The notes below the pieces were generated by a model, which was not told where the DNA came from, searched no databases, and saw only the letters and a list, made by a program, of their open reading frames with translations. 64,000 nucleotides of DNA from Thysanoteuthis rhombus (lineage: Eukaryota > Mollusca > Cephalopoda > Oegopsida > Thysanoteuthidae), in contig OY735206.1 in NCBI GenBank assembly GCA_963457665.1, positions 55,815,984 through 55,879,983 of the forward strand, written 5' to 3'. How positions within the stretch are numbered: position 1 is the first letter of the stretch; every line of letters starts with the position of its first letter. This document shows positions 35,301-47,639 of the stretch, piece by piece. A program made the position numbers and the translations under genes.

Positions 35301-36461
35301 ATTTACTAATTTGACGATTTGCAAAAACGATGAATTATTAAAGGTCTATAGAGTTCCATTATAGATAATGCATTACGCAATTAAGAGCGTCATCAGATCG
35401 GATTTATTTAATTAAACGTTGTTATGGAAACTACATGATGGTATTACGTTTCGAAGGCATTATTCGGTAATCGCTTGGATACTTCAAATTTTATATGTAT
35501 AATCATCATCAGCTGTTATGAAATCACTACTTGACAAAAGCCTTTGCTTATCGACAGTAAATTCGCTGAAATATGCCATTCTATCCCATCTCTCCATCTC
35601 GTATCTTACTATCTTATACAGCCTTTACTGTCTCACAGGTGACAATCAGTTATCTCTTTACACCTTCTGCTGTCGTTTCTCTTCGGTATTTGACGTGCCC
35701 ATCTTCATTTTTGCTGTCTGATCAATTTACGATATCTTTCACCCTGGCCTTCCATATATCCTATGTATTCATGTATAAATTTGGTCGTCTGTTATTACGT
35801 TTGTGTGCACGCACGGCAGTGGTATTAAGGGACAAACAAATAAAAGTAAATTAACATCTGCACCGGCAGCTTTAGATGCAATCATTTGTACTGGAGAATC
35901 ATTTTTATCAGATGTATAGTGAACCAGACCTTCTCAAATTAGGGGTCGAGACCTCACCAGTGCTCACGTAAATATTTTTTTCTACAGGAATATCAAGATT
36001 AATCACGTAGTAAGAGTTTTCTTTTACCCCATTAGTATTTTTTGAATTACTCGCTGATATTCAATAATTTCATTAGTACGATTTTAATTTTCTTGACATT
36101 TTTTCATCTTTCCATAGTAAACACCGTAAGTATTAGTCTGCATTTTCTTTTGAGATGCAGTGAGATCTCGACTTCAGACTAATTGCATTAGTGCCTATTT
36201 AGCATCTGAGTTGAACAAAAACACCCAAAAGCAACCAAAAAGAATACCAAAAATATACACAGCAGTCATCAAAATCATTCTCAGAAAGGGTAGGGGCTTT
36301 GAAAGTTTTTGAAAGGTTCTCAGAACAGAATACAAACAACAAAAATGGGGAACAGAGAGAGATTAGAGATCGAATCGTCAAATATGCTCAAGAATTCTGC
36401 AAAACCTCTATTCTACCAAACGAGGGACACAAGTCAACAAACTAGATATACAAGTCAATAG
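35301..36461. other. Non-coding stretch, nothing recognised
   Basis: Frames of 60-93 codons near 35518-35854 have no supporting signals. Confidence 0.4.
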
Positions 36462-36610
36462 TAATCATATTGAAGAGTTTGGGTGAGCTGGTATCACCTT
36501 GTCTTACCCCTTTCTGGAGCTGGAAGGGGGTTCCACTCTTTATGTAGCCTGATATGAGCTGCTTAGATTGTGTATATGTCTCAGCACTTCAATATATACT
36601 GGATCTACAT
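36462..36610 (-). mobile_element. RTE-A fragment, RT domain (inverted)
   Basis: The minus strand covers KSGTPFQLQKGVRQGDTSSP and SPKLF with the RQGDxxSP motif of reverse transcriptases. It starts further upstream at a YQATxK-type segment. It lies head to head with the next entry. Confidence 0.65.
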
Positions 36611-36639
36611 CTTGTCAAGTGATGGCCACCATGTACAGT

Positions 36640-37400
36640 AGTATATTTATGATGATACATAAATGCTGGGCCATTTAAAATCGTAAAGGTAGTAAGACAA
36701 GGTGATATCAGCACACCCAAACTTTTCACAACCTGCTTCGAGATGATCATCCGGAAAGAAGGAATCAAAATAGACAGCGAATACCTAAGTAAACTTAGAG
36801 TTGCTGACACCATCGTCCTCTTTTGAAAAAAGGAAAGAAAAAAAAATTCATGATCTCCAAGTAATGTTGAACAAAGAGAAGAAGAAACTTCGACTTCACA
36901 TGAACTTCAGGAGAACAAATGTCATGTGCAACAACCATGTTGAGGTCAAAGACACAACTTAAATCGAGAATGCAAACCTGAAAAGGCAGATCACTACATT
37001 TACGTAAGACAATGGATCTCTATAAAAAGAAACCAAAGGAAGAAGAAGCAAAGAATCATTCTGGAATGGCAAGCTTTTGACAGAGCAAACTCAACCAATA
37101 AGAACAAGAAAATCTCATTGGTTTTAAAAAGAATGGTCCACAACCACCGAATCTTCCCATCAGTCACCTATGGATTTGAAATATGGAATCCAGCCAAAAT
37201 TTTGACCCAAAGACTGAGAACCATGCGAGGTGTATATGACAGAATCATGCTCAAAATCAGAGGAAGAGATCATAAGATGGTATAGTATATCATAAAAAAA
37301 TTAGGAGTCAAAAATATCATAGAGTGAATTAGAAAACAAACATGGCTATGACCTGATCACGTTGCAAGGATAGCAGACATCCAATAGAAAAATATGAAAA
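36640..37400 (+). mobile_element. RTE-A LINE fragment, about 760 bp
   Basis: The plus strand reads VVRQGDISTPKLFTTCFEMI, EGIKIDSEYLSKLRVAD and TIVLF (RQGD motif and the F-A-D-D box as VADT), then LEWQAFDRANSTNKNKK, VHNHRIFPSVTYGFEIW, LRTMRGVYDRIMLKIRGR and GVKNIIE. It is lost before the RWRDEL block, so there is no 3' tail. Several breaks. Confidence 0.75.
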
Positions 37401-37599
37401 TGGAACACTGTTGTCAGGGTTTTTTTGGTCCAAGCAGTACATTTGGATTATTAATCAGATTCAATTTAGCCATTGTCCAATTGGGATTTGTAAGTAAACC
37501 AGGAATGAAGAGGAGTGTTGTCAATCCTTTTTTGTAGGAACGATTTTTTTACCATTTCCTCCGGATATTACATGGACTATTCACTCAGGGTCATTTTGC
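37401..37599. other. Short unassigned stretch
   Basis: Nothing recognised between the RTE-A fragment and the next repeat. Confidence 0.35.
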
Positions 37600-37895
37600 A
37601 TTATTTATCTAGAAAACATTATACAAAGGGCGAGAAATAACAGAAGGACATTTAAAACAACCCAAACGAACATCATTCATTCGTTTGCGCATGGACCGAC
37701 TGTTAGAGAAACAGTAGATGAACATTCGCCTGCTGATTGCAAGGCTTGTTTCTTCGTGGGATGAATAAGTCCTCGGTATAAGTAATCATGTTTTCAAATT
37801 AATTCTGTTGTACTCAGAGGAATATATCAAAAGACATGTTTTGTGACATTTCAAGTAATTTTCCCCGGGCAACGCCGGGTATACGTAATATATAT

Positions 37896-37945
<50 letters not shown>
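37600..37945 (+). repeat. CCCGGGCAACGCCGGGT repeat end with TA tail
   Basis: TTTTCCCCGGGCAACGCCGG then GTATACGTAATATATA lead into a mixed TA/CA tract (37888-37945). The CCCGGGCAACGCCGGGTAT word is a recurring 3' terminus of retroelement copies in animal genomes, as I recall. Body sequence upstream (37600-37850) is unassigned. A diverged relative lies at 2655. Confidence 0.45.
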
Positions 37946-37948
<3 letters not shown>

Positions 37949-38183
37949 ATGCTCTTCCAAAGGAATAGAGCACCCCGGTGAATGAGGAATTCCAGAGGCT
38001 AAATGAATATATCGCTTAAATTCAGCCTTGCTGACCGTCCGATTCCGTAGCCCAGCAGTAGGATACTGGCCTCTGAGTCTGAAGAGAAGTTTCTAATCCG
38101 CCCTCCCGGTATTAGATGGGATAATGGATTGTCTATAGCCATGCTGAAGAGTTGTAATACTACAAAACAGCTGTCTGTGGATG

Positions 38184-38186
<3 letters not shown>
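37946..38186 (+). mobile_element. TA-tailed SINE-like element, copy 2
   Basis: The best preserved copy. A-box-like TAGCCCAGCAGTAGGATAC, then CTGGCCTCTGAGTCTGAAG, B-box-like AGTTTCTAATCCG, GATTGTCTATAGCC, AGAGTTGTAATACTAC and CAGCTGTCTGTGGATGAC, then TA from 38187. Its left edge directly follows the TA tract of the preceding repeat. Confidence 0.6.

Positions 38187-38222
<36 letters not shown>
38187..38222. repeat. TA microsatellite, tail of the SINE
   Basis: Follows GGATGACAA of the SINE without a break. Confidence 0.9.
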
Positions 38223-38226
<4 letters not shown>

Positions 38227-38893
38227 ATGTACTGATTGGATTAAAAAAAGAGGATATCAAAAGTGACTTTTGCGAGTGACCGGATATTTCTGCTGAACAT
38301 AAACGGATATATTCCCGCCTGTTTCTTTCGCAATGGCAATCTCGGCAACAGCTGGTGTTCTGTTCCAGATTGCTTGGCCCGATGATTTTTACTCTAAACT
38401 CGTCCGTGCTCTCCACTGGATAATCAATATTGGCACAGTGTGGTTTCACAGCAGCCAACGGCTTTTGACCCGGGTTCACCATTCAGATTCGACCACAAAT
38501 GACTATGTTGCGTTGGTCTTCCCTATTTATTTTTGCCCTACCCTCGTCAATGCTCCCTCGACCCGACTCTCCTGATTTCACGAAGCTACTATCGGAAATG
38601 TCACAGATGTTGGGTCCGTGTCATTCATTTCAACTCAAATGATCGATAGTAGATGATTAAAAACGTTCAGAACAAAATACTTTGCTGTATTTCGTTCATA
38701 CGTTCTTCGCTCCCAGGCATAGTGTTTAAAGAATTTACATAATCTAACAGCGGGCCTTGTTCGTGAACCAGTGTTTAAATCGTAAAATATTCGATAATAC
38801 AAAAATTTCTGGTTGTAACAAATATCTGTTTAACAAGCAAAAGCATTCCTTGATTTTACTTTCAAACTGCCACCTAATCCATTAATCATCCAC

Positions 38894-38950
<57 letters not shown>

Positions 38951-39534
38951 CAATATTCATTGAGCTTAGTTTTGTCTGGAAGAAGCCTAACTTAAAGTAA
39001 TATGGGGATTGGCATTATGTTACATCAGTCTTTTATGAAAAGATAATCTGCTGCTCGGGGAAAATGCTTTCCAACTCATTACTTGGATTCAAACTTCCAG
39101 CTAGTATCAGAAGTCGGTTTTCTAAAGGTTTACAACAGAGTTGTGACGACTGGTGTAAGGTGCCGAGGTTTCAGGTTCTCTGTCTGAATTCTATTATCTC
39201 AAGCTGATGAGTGAGTCTTCTGTTTCGATATCTCACATTTTCCATGAACTATTCTGGAAGTGTGGCTGATCTGGGTAGAGATTCAGATATTGACATCTTG
39301 AAACTTTATGAGTAGCATCATTTTTACTATTTTTCAACCTATTATGAATTCGCATTTTTTTTTCTTTCTCTTCATAGTTTCTAAGTAATAGCAATCTTAA
39401 GAAAATCATAAGGTGCTTATATTTGCACGGGGACATATAAACCACATATTTTTGTTAAGAGGGTAAAAATACGTTTTGCTTCGAGTATTTTGAGGGATAA
39501 ACGTAAGTTATAGTTGACGCTATGAGGAGCGTTC
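38223..39534. other. Non-coding stretch with a TA tract
   Basis: A TA tract at about 38897-38951. Sequence at 38330-38580 is GC-richer with an open plus frame of about 80 codons but no supporting signals. Confidence 0.35.
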
Positions 39535-39860
39535 TACTAGCACATGAAATAATCATGCTCAACATCACATAGAGAGATTATATGATAGCACAGTACATTA
39601 GACTAAAATGGGAGTCGTAGACATCATCGAATTCATTAAAAATTCATATGGCAGTGGGCTGATCGTGTTGCAAGAATGGCAGACAACTGATTGACAACGC
39701 AATGCACATCTTGGATCCGCAGGCAGAATACAAGATGTGGAAACGAACTAGACAATTTCAGAAAGTATTGGCTGCCCGACGCCCATAATAGAGAGATCTG
39801 GCCAATCCTGGGGAAAGCATATATCAATAAAAATAAAATATTGATAGTGATGATTCTGGG
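39535..39860 (+). mobile_element. RTE-A LINE fragment, 3' end
   Basis: Matches the RTE-A C-terminus. A decayed IMLN...RDYMIAQ segment, VVDIIEFIKNSYGSGLIV (WAGHVARM equivalent), then TRCGNELDNFRKYWLPDAH and IWPILGKAY, and a degenerate tail. The CDNRW motif is altered and the frame is broken. Confidence 0.75.
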
Positions 39861-40707
39861 TTACAGGACAAATGCAAGAAAATAACAAAATGATATATGA
39901 ATAAACATCAAAGTAGACAATAGCAGAACATGAACAGAATGGTGTAAATACATTGAATGAAATGCATTTCAAAGTATAATTTTTTTATATTTATCTTCTT
40001 AGAGATGCCAAAGTGAAATCTCTGAGGTTACCAAGGAATATGATCACCACATGTGTCCGTCTTTCGTACCTGGAATTTTTTAAATCATCATGAGGCATCC
40101 TCATGAACTTGAGTTGGTTTTGAAAATACATTTTTCAACCTTGGTAATTCGAAGAATAGTTTGAAAGTAACTAATTTGAAAAAAGAATCAGTTGTGAGAT
40201 TTCATGTAACTTCGCAAAAAACCCTGTAAAGTTGTCTTGGCCACTCAGGGAAAATCTTTTGTAGATGTAAGGAATTTCTGCTCTCACTATCATTTGTCAT
40301 TTTAAGAAATCACTGGATGTCATATTAAAAACCCAGAAACAAGTGTAAAATTCAACTATTTACATGGATGACATTGGCAAAGAACGAGACAGGATTTGTG
40401 AATGTTGATTAACGGATTCGAAAATCACCGTGACAAGATCAGAATGGGATCTGGAATAAAGAGATATACACTATCAATAATGTTCAGGAGAAGAGCTGTG
40501 ACCTAATGGAAGTTGCTCAACACACATCAAGGCACTTTGGGTATTAGCCACATACGACCAGTAAGAATACTTTTGTGTACTTGAATGTAATTTGATAAAA
40601 ATAGAAGAAATAAAAACAAAAGTCAGGAATGTCTTAGAAGGATAAGAAAAATTATTGAAAATAAGCAAAGTTGATCAAATGAATGAAAGCGAGGATCGAA
40701 TCAACAG
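39861..40707. other. AT-rich non-coding stretch
   Basis: Nothing recognised. Confidence 0.45.
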
Positions 40708-41172
40708 TCATCAGTCTTTTAACGTCCGTCGTTGGACATAAACCTTGCCCGGGCTTCGCCACAATTCTCTATCATGGGTGTCACGGAGCCAGTATTACCT
40801 GAATCTGTCCGGTACATCTCCCTATCTTGTGTTCTTTCGGCCTCGATTTCTTATGTGATCTATGAGGATCCATGTTGTGAGACGTAATGTCCATCAGTTG
40901 TCTTTCATTCCACCAACATCGCCTGACCATTGCCATTTGAGTTTTTTAATAGTTTCTATGATGCCACAGAGACTTGTTTTCTTCCTTATATACTGTACTG
41001 TCTTGTGATCTCTCCCTGTAAGGTTGAGCATGATTTTTTCATGCGCACGTTGGATACTTCACAGTTTGCAGGTCTATCTCTTGGTTAGATTCCATGTTTC
41101 AGCTCTGTAAGCGACTAACACTCTCCTTTTTAGGATTATTGAGATCATCTGGTTCTTGAAATTCAAATTTAC
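40708..41172 (-). mobile_element. RTE-A LINE fragment, about 465 bp
   Basis: A short CATCAG tail, TCTTTTAACGTCCGTCGTTG, GCTTCGCCACAATTCTCTAT, then in reverse the RWRDELDR, HERIMLNLTWRDHK and IPIILKR segments. It ends at the FKNQxxxSQ region near 41170. Confidence 0.8.
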
Positions 41173-41639
41173 GAACTGACAAGACCTACAATCATACACA
41201 AGGCTCTACATTGCTGAAGCACCGCAAGCAGATTTTAACATATTGGATGGTGTCCAAACAACCAAGGTGTGATTAGAAAAAATGTGCACAAAATCATGAT
41301 GGAAATAAAATGAACAGGGAACAGCAAAAAAGAAATAGAAAAAAGTAGCAAACAAGGGATTGACCAAGAACGCAACAAGGATAAAAAAGATCACACCCTC
41401 CACAGAGAATATGTAAGACAGAAAATATCACTGACGAGCAAAGATGTTAATGGCTACGCAGAGAACACCTGTAAAATGATAAATGGAACAAACTATATCA
41501 CGGTGAAGATTGATAAAATAGTACATGAAGCCTCTGCAGAGAAAGAGTGCATAATAAACAACACACTCAGTACATTTAGTGCACTGAATCAAAAGGAATT
41601 TAAGTATTGATATGATAGGATAATGACGGTTATATATTG

Positions 41640-42127
41640 AGAACAGAGAACATCTGGAGGCCAGACATGTGGACAAATGGTGTCAGCAAAAATCAGATAT
41701 TGTCCTTGGGGAAAAAAGCCTTAGAAATTGTTGAGCTTTTACATCTATCCAAAGCAAGAAAACCATATCTCATCATTGTGTATAAGGAAAGGAGGAACTG
41801 CATGATCAAGGAAAGGACCTAGATATATCATCACAAAGTTAATGTAAAGAAAAAGGGAAATGTTGCATACTACTAGGACCTTGCCCGGGAGCTTAAGACG
41901 TGTAAAACATGAAGGTTAGGATTGTGATAATATTTGACAGTTCTCTCTAGGTATCCTGCCAGAAACACTAGTTACAAAATCAGATTAGTTGAAAATAGGA
42001 GGAAAGCTTGAGATGGCGCAGTGCACAACATTGCCTGGTTCTGTAGGAATACTGAGAAGCGTACTGAAGTCCTGAGAAATCGAGTGTTCACTCGATCCCA
42101 AGCGATAACCACCAGACGTATGGTATG
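41640..42127 (+). mobile_element. R2/R4-like LINE C-terminus
   Basis: A plus-strand frame reads LEMAQCTTLPGSVGILRSVL, the counterpart of the familiar ending LExxQxTxLLGSARILRxVL in LINEs with a restriction-like endonuclease. Upstream are VNVKKKGNVAYY and DLARELK, matching the KxxKYxDLAxELxxLW segment, and a 41637-41822 frame with YLIIVYKERR. The copy ends in an AAC/AAT tail. The endonuclease catalytic residues cannot be identified. Broken by several shifts. Confidence 0.5.
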
Positions 42128-42142
42128 AACAACAACAACAGC

Positions 42143-42197
<55 letters not shown>

Positions 42198-42227
42198 GTA
42201 ATAATAATAATAATAATTATAATAAAG
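42128..42227. repeat. (AAC)n-(AAT)n tail
   Basis: AAC units pass into about 25 AAT units with two interruptions, directly at the end of the LINE. Confidence 0.95.
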
Positions 42228-42334
42228 ACTGCGACACCAATTGTTAGCAGTGGCCAAACAGAGGAAGGGAAATGAAAGCGGAAATGTGGACAACAGCACT
42301 GGCATGATTGGCAAAGGAGAGAACAGATGTTGGC

Positions 42335-42518
42335 TGAAGACCTGCGGAGACTTATTGTCGCTCAGCTTTCAGCAATGACCATCGGACAACCGTTATGAAA
42401 CCGTAAACCGCAGTACTACTGTGGTTTATGGGAACGAGGAGAGGAGGGCTGAAGACTTGAGGAGACTTACTGTCACTCAACCTCCTACAGAAACCACCAG
42501 GAAAATGGTGTGAGATTG
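42335..42518 (+). mobile_element. Two further 3' ends of the same LINE
   Basis: GAAGACCTGCGGAGACTTAT (about 42337) and GAAGACTTGAGGAGACTTAC (about 42451) begin two related segments. The second reads GDLLSLNLLQKPPGKWCEIA, a typical read-out of this LINE's 3' terminus, and passes directly into a second AAT tract. Confidence 0.5.
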
Positions 42519-42519
42519 C

Positions 42520-42588
<69 letters not shown>

Positions 42589-42860
42589 GGAAGACATTTT
42601 ATCGTTTGTTTGTATATTCATCCCATCCCTTGATTCACCATCCTATCATGACATGACTGTGACGGTTACGTCATATGAACTCTAGAGACCTCATATCTGA
42701 TAACAAATTAAGACTTGAAAAACGATAAGAATACTTGAATTATTGAAAATAGGGTAACTAATGTAATAGCCTTGGGCTCTCGAGTCCCTATCCATACCTA
42801 AATAACCCCTGCATTTATGACGAGTATATGCTACTACTACTACTACTAATAATAATAATC
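42519..42860. repeat. AAT tract and CTA/AAT tract
   Basis: About 70 bp of AAT at 42519-42588, and a shorter CTA-to-AAT tract at 42831-42860. The 240 bp between them are unassigned. Confidence 0.85.
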
Positions 42861-43937
42861 TGCTCATCTGCTTCACGTGAGCTAGGGGCGTTGAAAACTC
42901 TTCAAAGGACACATCTTCTCATTGCTCAATTGACAAGATAATTGATTTCATTCTAAGCTATGAGATAAGTGTTGAAGGTATATATCAGCCGTTTCACAGG
43001 TATCACTGGATGGAGACGTTGATCAACTTGGAATTTCACATTAAACTACATTTTGACAACTACAAACTATAGGTACCTGCCCAGAAATGAATCTCTTCTA
43101 GAGAATGAAATGCACACCATTCTCTGGGATATATGTGATTCAAACGCACCATCAAATACAGGTCAGAAATCCAGTCAATAATTACATTAACTAAACGAAG
43201 TACATACATTGGAAAAAATGCGTTTCAATTGCCTTGAAATGAACAATTTGTGCTTAGCTTCATTGGGCTAAAGCACGATGCTGTAATCGCCTTATTTCTG
43301 GGTAACCTCTGAGAATTACCCTAATACATGCACACAAGCATTAATTTTGTCTGATGGATATCCCTTAAATATATATATATATATGCCCCCCCATACCTGT
43401 ATTAATGAGGCATCCACTAATTAAGCCTCCATACTGCTCCGTGACTTAAATCAACTAATCCTGATCTTTTGTATTTTATGTGTAGGCTTAGCAAAGTTGA
43501 ACATCATTGTTGGTTTGGCTAGATTAAAAAAGTGAACACGCATACTTGCAGACCGGAAGATACACGCTCAGACTTTAGCATAGAGTTTGTGTTTGTACGG
43601 GAGATTAAAGAATACCTTTGAAATGGTCATGAAAATAAGGATCATTTGCTATTTGATCCTTGTAATCTGAGTGCGGAGGATGAAAAAAGAACCCAATAGA
43701 TAGCAAATTGTTTTTCCATGATAACGATGTAAAGTGATTTTAGAATAAACGGTAATTTCTCTTACATTTGTAAATATTTCTGGCATCCCCAGTTCTGCTA
43801 TTTTGAAATTTGATAAATTTTGCCCAGTCGTGCACTAAGATAAATGCAAAGGAAGTGAAGATATAATGACAATAGCTGAGGTAATAAAGATTTATCCACT
43901 GTCAGAAGCATTAGTAGACTTGACGTTTTGTCTTTGC
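42861..43937. other. Non-coding stretch, nothing recognised
   Basis: Only a short TA tract at 43370-43384. Confidence 0.4.
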
Positions 43938-44120
43938 TCGGAGGGGGTGATAGTTAGGACGTATGCCTCACACGCAGAAGACATGGGGATCGATTCCCTA
44001 TATGTGTGAGGAGAGCGTGAAACTCTCTATTAGGAAATAAGATCCTTGTCCTCTCAGCAGCTAATTGAGTACGCTCTAAGCTTCGTAATTAGTGTGTACA
44101 TATCCCTTTGGTTGATCTAC
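43938..44120 (+). mobile_element. tRNA-Val-derived SINE
   Basis: GGGTGATAGTTAGGACGTAT (A-box), GCCTCACACGCAGAAG and GGGGATCGATTCCC (B-box) follow the layout of tRNA-Val(CAC), whose anticodon arm reads CGCCTCACACGCG. The acceptor arm is lost. A body with AACTCTCTATTAGGAAATAA and CTAATTGAGTACGCTCTAAG follows. The tail is not clear. Confidence 0.65.
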
Positions 44121-45239
44121 ACCCTGACAGCACAGATTACAAGAAATTGAATAATGAACTCTTTATCTCGGCCAGACTTGGGACTTACAATAATCACTAA
44201 GCTGATGCATGAATAGAAACTGAGACTTCATCACAAGGCTCTGTACACCATTCGGTATTTCCTCTTGAAAAAGCGTGACACTCTTTTCACTTATGTTTAC
44301 AGCAATAGAGCTAAAATATATATATGCTACCGTTTTGTTTTTGTCTTCTGAAAGATCTTCAATAAACAGATAACATATCGGTGTCTCAAACGTGTCCAAG
44401 CTCCACACCATCTCATCGGTTCGATGTGTAAATATGTTGCCGGTCTTTGAGTAACGTTGATAAATCAAGCACACAACGATCAAAGTGATATCTTTTTACA
44501 TTGTTGTTGAATCATCAGATCGTATTTGATTTACCTCGTCCGTACTTGTATTTATATGTTTGCATATGTCCTTCCTCCTCCAGTCATTCTCAAAATCGAT
44601 TTAGACTTTTACAAATCCCAGTGTGTAACAGGCTAGCCAGGCAAACCATACAAGGGAAGCTCAATATTTTGCAATAGCTAAATAAAAGCGGTCCTATGGG
44701 CAAGTGGTCCGAATAAAATTTTAAAGCAAATCATTTTCACTGAACAGGTTTGGGAAAGACATCAATAGCTAAAACATACCATCGTAACCCGTTGGCCGAT
44801 GATTGTAAATTTAGTAGCAGGGCATTGGAAAAGATATTTATTTTATAGTTATTAAGTTTCTGCTTTATTCAAAGTTTACTGTAGAAAGGTCGAACGATGT
44901 ACTTGAATAGCTTCTGAGTGCACGGGGAAATTTGTCCCATGAATGGTTCAAAATGCCCCCCCAACTGACCATTACATCATCCAAGCCGACTATAATTTTA
45001 TTATTGATTTTTTACTCCAATTGTTTTATCAACTTTGGACCCGAGTTAAATCTGATTCATATTTTAACAGATGCTGATACCGAATCAGCACTGCCCAATA
45101 TCGTTCCCTTTGGCTTTCTGCTTTAGCTGACCGCCTGCTGGAAACGCAGAGCTTGAGAAAGATAACCATTACATTCCACTGAGACAATGAATGTCCATGA
45201 ATTCTTCAAAAAAAGAAATAAAGCGAAGAATCACGCTTC
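44121..45239. other. Non-coding stretch, nothing certain
   Basis: A minus-strand frame at 44163-44483 (about 106 codons) lacks an ATG start and supporting splice sites. No repeat recognised. Confidence 0.35.
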
Positions 45240-45735
45240 GTTAGCAGGTTTCTGGTAGAGCTCGACTTTTGAGAACCCAGAAAAATCCCCAAAAACGGAT
45301 TCCTAAAAAAATGTGATACAAGCAAAACAACCTCCCGATAGTCTGCAATGGAACTGGAATGTGAAACTTGACCAAAAAATTGACCCTCGAATTGAGAACC
45401 ATTCAACGTGCACATGAGAAAATCAGGCTCAACCTTACATGGAAAGATCATAAGACAGCACAGTATATAGAGAAAAGGCAGGAGTCGAAGATATAGAAAC
45501 AATTAACCTCATATGGCAATCGGCTGGATATACATACTAAAAATTACTACTCACAACGTCGTTCTCCAGAGATCATATGCAGAATTGCGGCCAACAAAAA
45601 ATATGATAGCGTCACAACGTAGATAAATTGATAGGTACCGGCTCTGCGATACCCGTGGTAAAGAAGTCTGGCGAATCTACGGGGAAGTCTACGTCCAGCG
45701 ACGAATACCAAAAAAACAAATGATGATGATGGCTG
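45240..45735 (+). mobile_element. RTE-A LINE fragment, about 495 bp
   Basis: Matches, in order, a decayed LKNPEKSPKTDS block, KQPPDSLQWNWNVKLDQK (YNQCILP...TYGTGTW equivalent), RTIQRAHEKIRLNLTWK, DHKTAQYIE, then a poor WAGH segment and DKLIGTGSAIPVVKKSGES-type remains of RWRDELD...WRI. It ends in an AATGATGATGATG tail. Confidence 0.75.
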
Positions 45736-45849
45736 TGTGTGTAGGTTTTGAAAAAGGGATATGTTTTAGCAGTTTAAAGTTAGAAAAAATTCGGTTTACA
45801 CAGTAAATGGAACAACATTGTTATTTTATTCAAAGTCTGTCGAATTCAA

Positions 45850-45975
45850 AACTCTACCACGGCCCAAAAGAAGTGGCTCTGCGATGTGCATGAAAGAGAG
45901 GTCTAACAAATCTTGTGGAACGCCCATATCCGATGGTTGACGCTAAAAGACTGATGGCGATGATGACCGTACGAA
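45850..45975 (+). mobile_element. RTE-A 3' end, about 125 bp
   Basis: A second plus-strand 3' terminus 115 bp after the previous one: KKWLCDVHEREV, then CCCATATCCGATGGTTGACG and a GATGGCGATGATGA tail. Confidence 0.65.
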
Positions 45976-46504
45976 TGTCGACTGCCCTAATGATCGACTC
46001 TCCAAATTGAAATGTCCGATGTGGCAACGCCCAAATGATCAAAGGATCGATAAACCTTAGTGTCTTGTGGCTAATGCACTTTTACGCAAATTCAGGTAAT
46101 CGTAATCGAAGTTTAATCACGTGACTTGATCACCAAATGCAGTATACAAAATCTTTTCTGAGCCGAGTGGGAAGTATTCACTGAGAGTCAATGTATTCCC
46201 CAGCCGATCACAAAATGATGAATGTATTGTCACTTTTTTTTTCTTGTGAGCTGATTTTGAATTAGGATTAGTCGTTCTCAATAGATTGTTACCTCTCTAG
46301 GCTTGTTAACTCAGTCTGTCCTGTTAATTTACCCATAGCTGGGAAGGAAAGATGGATTCGTGTCTACCTTACGGCCATTACTGCGAAGTACACGTAAACA
46401 GACTTGGCTACATTTTGATATCAGGTTGCTAATTTCATTCTCCACGCAATTTGCAACATCCTCTTTCTCTCTCATACACCAACAGGCAAACCACACGGAC
46501 ACAG

Positions 46505-46505
<1 letters not shown>
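45976..46505. other. Unassigned non-coding stretch
   Basis: No element recognised; a faint tRNA-like string near 46075-46130 is too weak to call. Confidence 0.35.
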
Positions 46506-46572
<67 letters not shown>

Positions 46573-46672
46573 ATAGGTAAGTGGATATTTACAGTTTAAC
46601 ACGATGGCTACAACTAATTCGTTCTATGGTTCATTGCAATTAATGGGAACAACCAACCACATAGAACAGTAA

Positions 46673-46757
<85 letters not shown>

Positions 46758-46758
46758 A
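46506..46758. repeat. Two TA tracts with a 100-bp island
   Basis: TA at 46506-46570 and 46674-46758. The island between them carries an inverted GTTCTATG...CATAGAAC pair. Confidence 0.85.
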
Positions 46759-47344
46759 CGACTGTATGTTATTTATATGTATGTATGTATTCCAGAGCGA
46801 AGAAATGAGTAAAAGTGAAAGACTATTTGATTTTGTGGATTTAATTTGAATCGATTTTAATTCCCCTTCGAAGGTCGTAATTCACATGATACTCAAACAC
46901 TCTCATTTGACAAACGTTTTTGAAAAAAAAAACAACTTTATTTCGTTCAAACAACGGAATACGTGTTTTTTCTGATAAATAGTACACTCTTTTTAAAAGA
47001 TCATCGGATAGAAGACATGATTTCATAATCGGACCTCTTTTCGTTTTAGCTCGTTATAATGGTAATCGATTACACGCTTCATATTTTGTGATGTGCAATA
47101 AAATTTCATTCCAGCAGTGAGTGTTCGAGTCAAGGGTTCATGGACAGAATTGTAAATAATCTGTTACATTTGTGTAAGTATATGTCTTCATGTATTTAAA
47201 TAATTTCTTTTTCTCTCTCTTTACAAAGCATTTCTATTAATACATTTTCTCTCTCACACTATGTCTCTGTCTCCGTATCTCCATCTTTCTGTCTTTCTGT
47301 CTCAGTCTGTCTATTCATATGTCTTCCTCTACCCCTGTCTTTCC
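46759..47344. other. Non-coding stretch, T+C-rich end
   Basis: CTCT-rich sequence from about 47210 leads into the microsatellite; no gene. Confidence 0.45.
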
Positions 47345-47530
<186 letters not shown>

Positions 47531-47639
47531 ACTGAGGAATATAATTATTATAGCAGACCATTTTTTGTACAAATGAAATGTTTTTAATTCATTCAAATGT
47601 TCAGTCAGTGTATACTGGTTTTATAAAGTAAGTATAATG

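Noticed and set aside
41985-42621. Poly-Tyr minus frames
   Set aside because: Products of the AAT tracts.
44163-44483. 106-codon minus frame
   Set aside because: Starts at TTG with no ATG, no splice signals, no family resemblance.
46075-46130. tRNA-like string near 46.1 kb
   Set aside because: Only a loose A-box/B-box resemblance, too weak to call a SINE.
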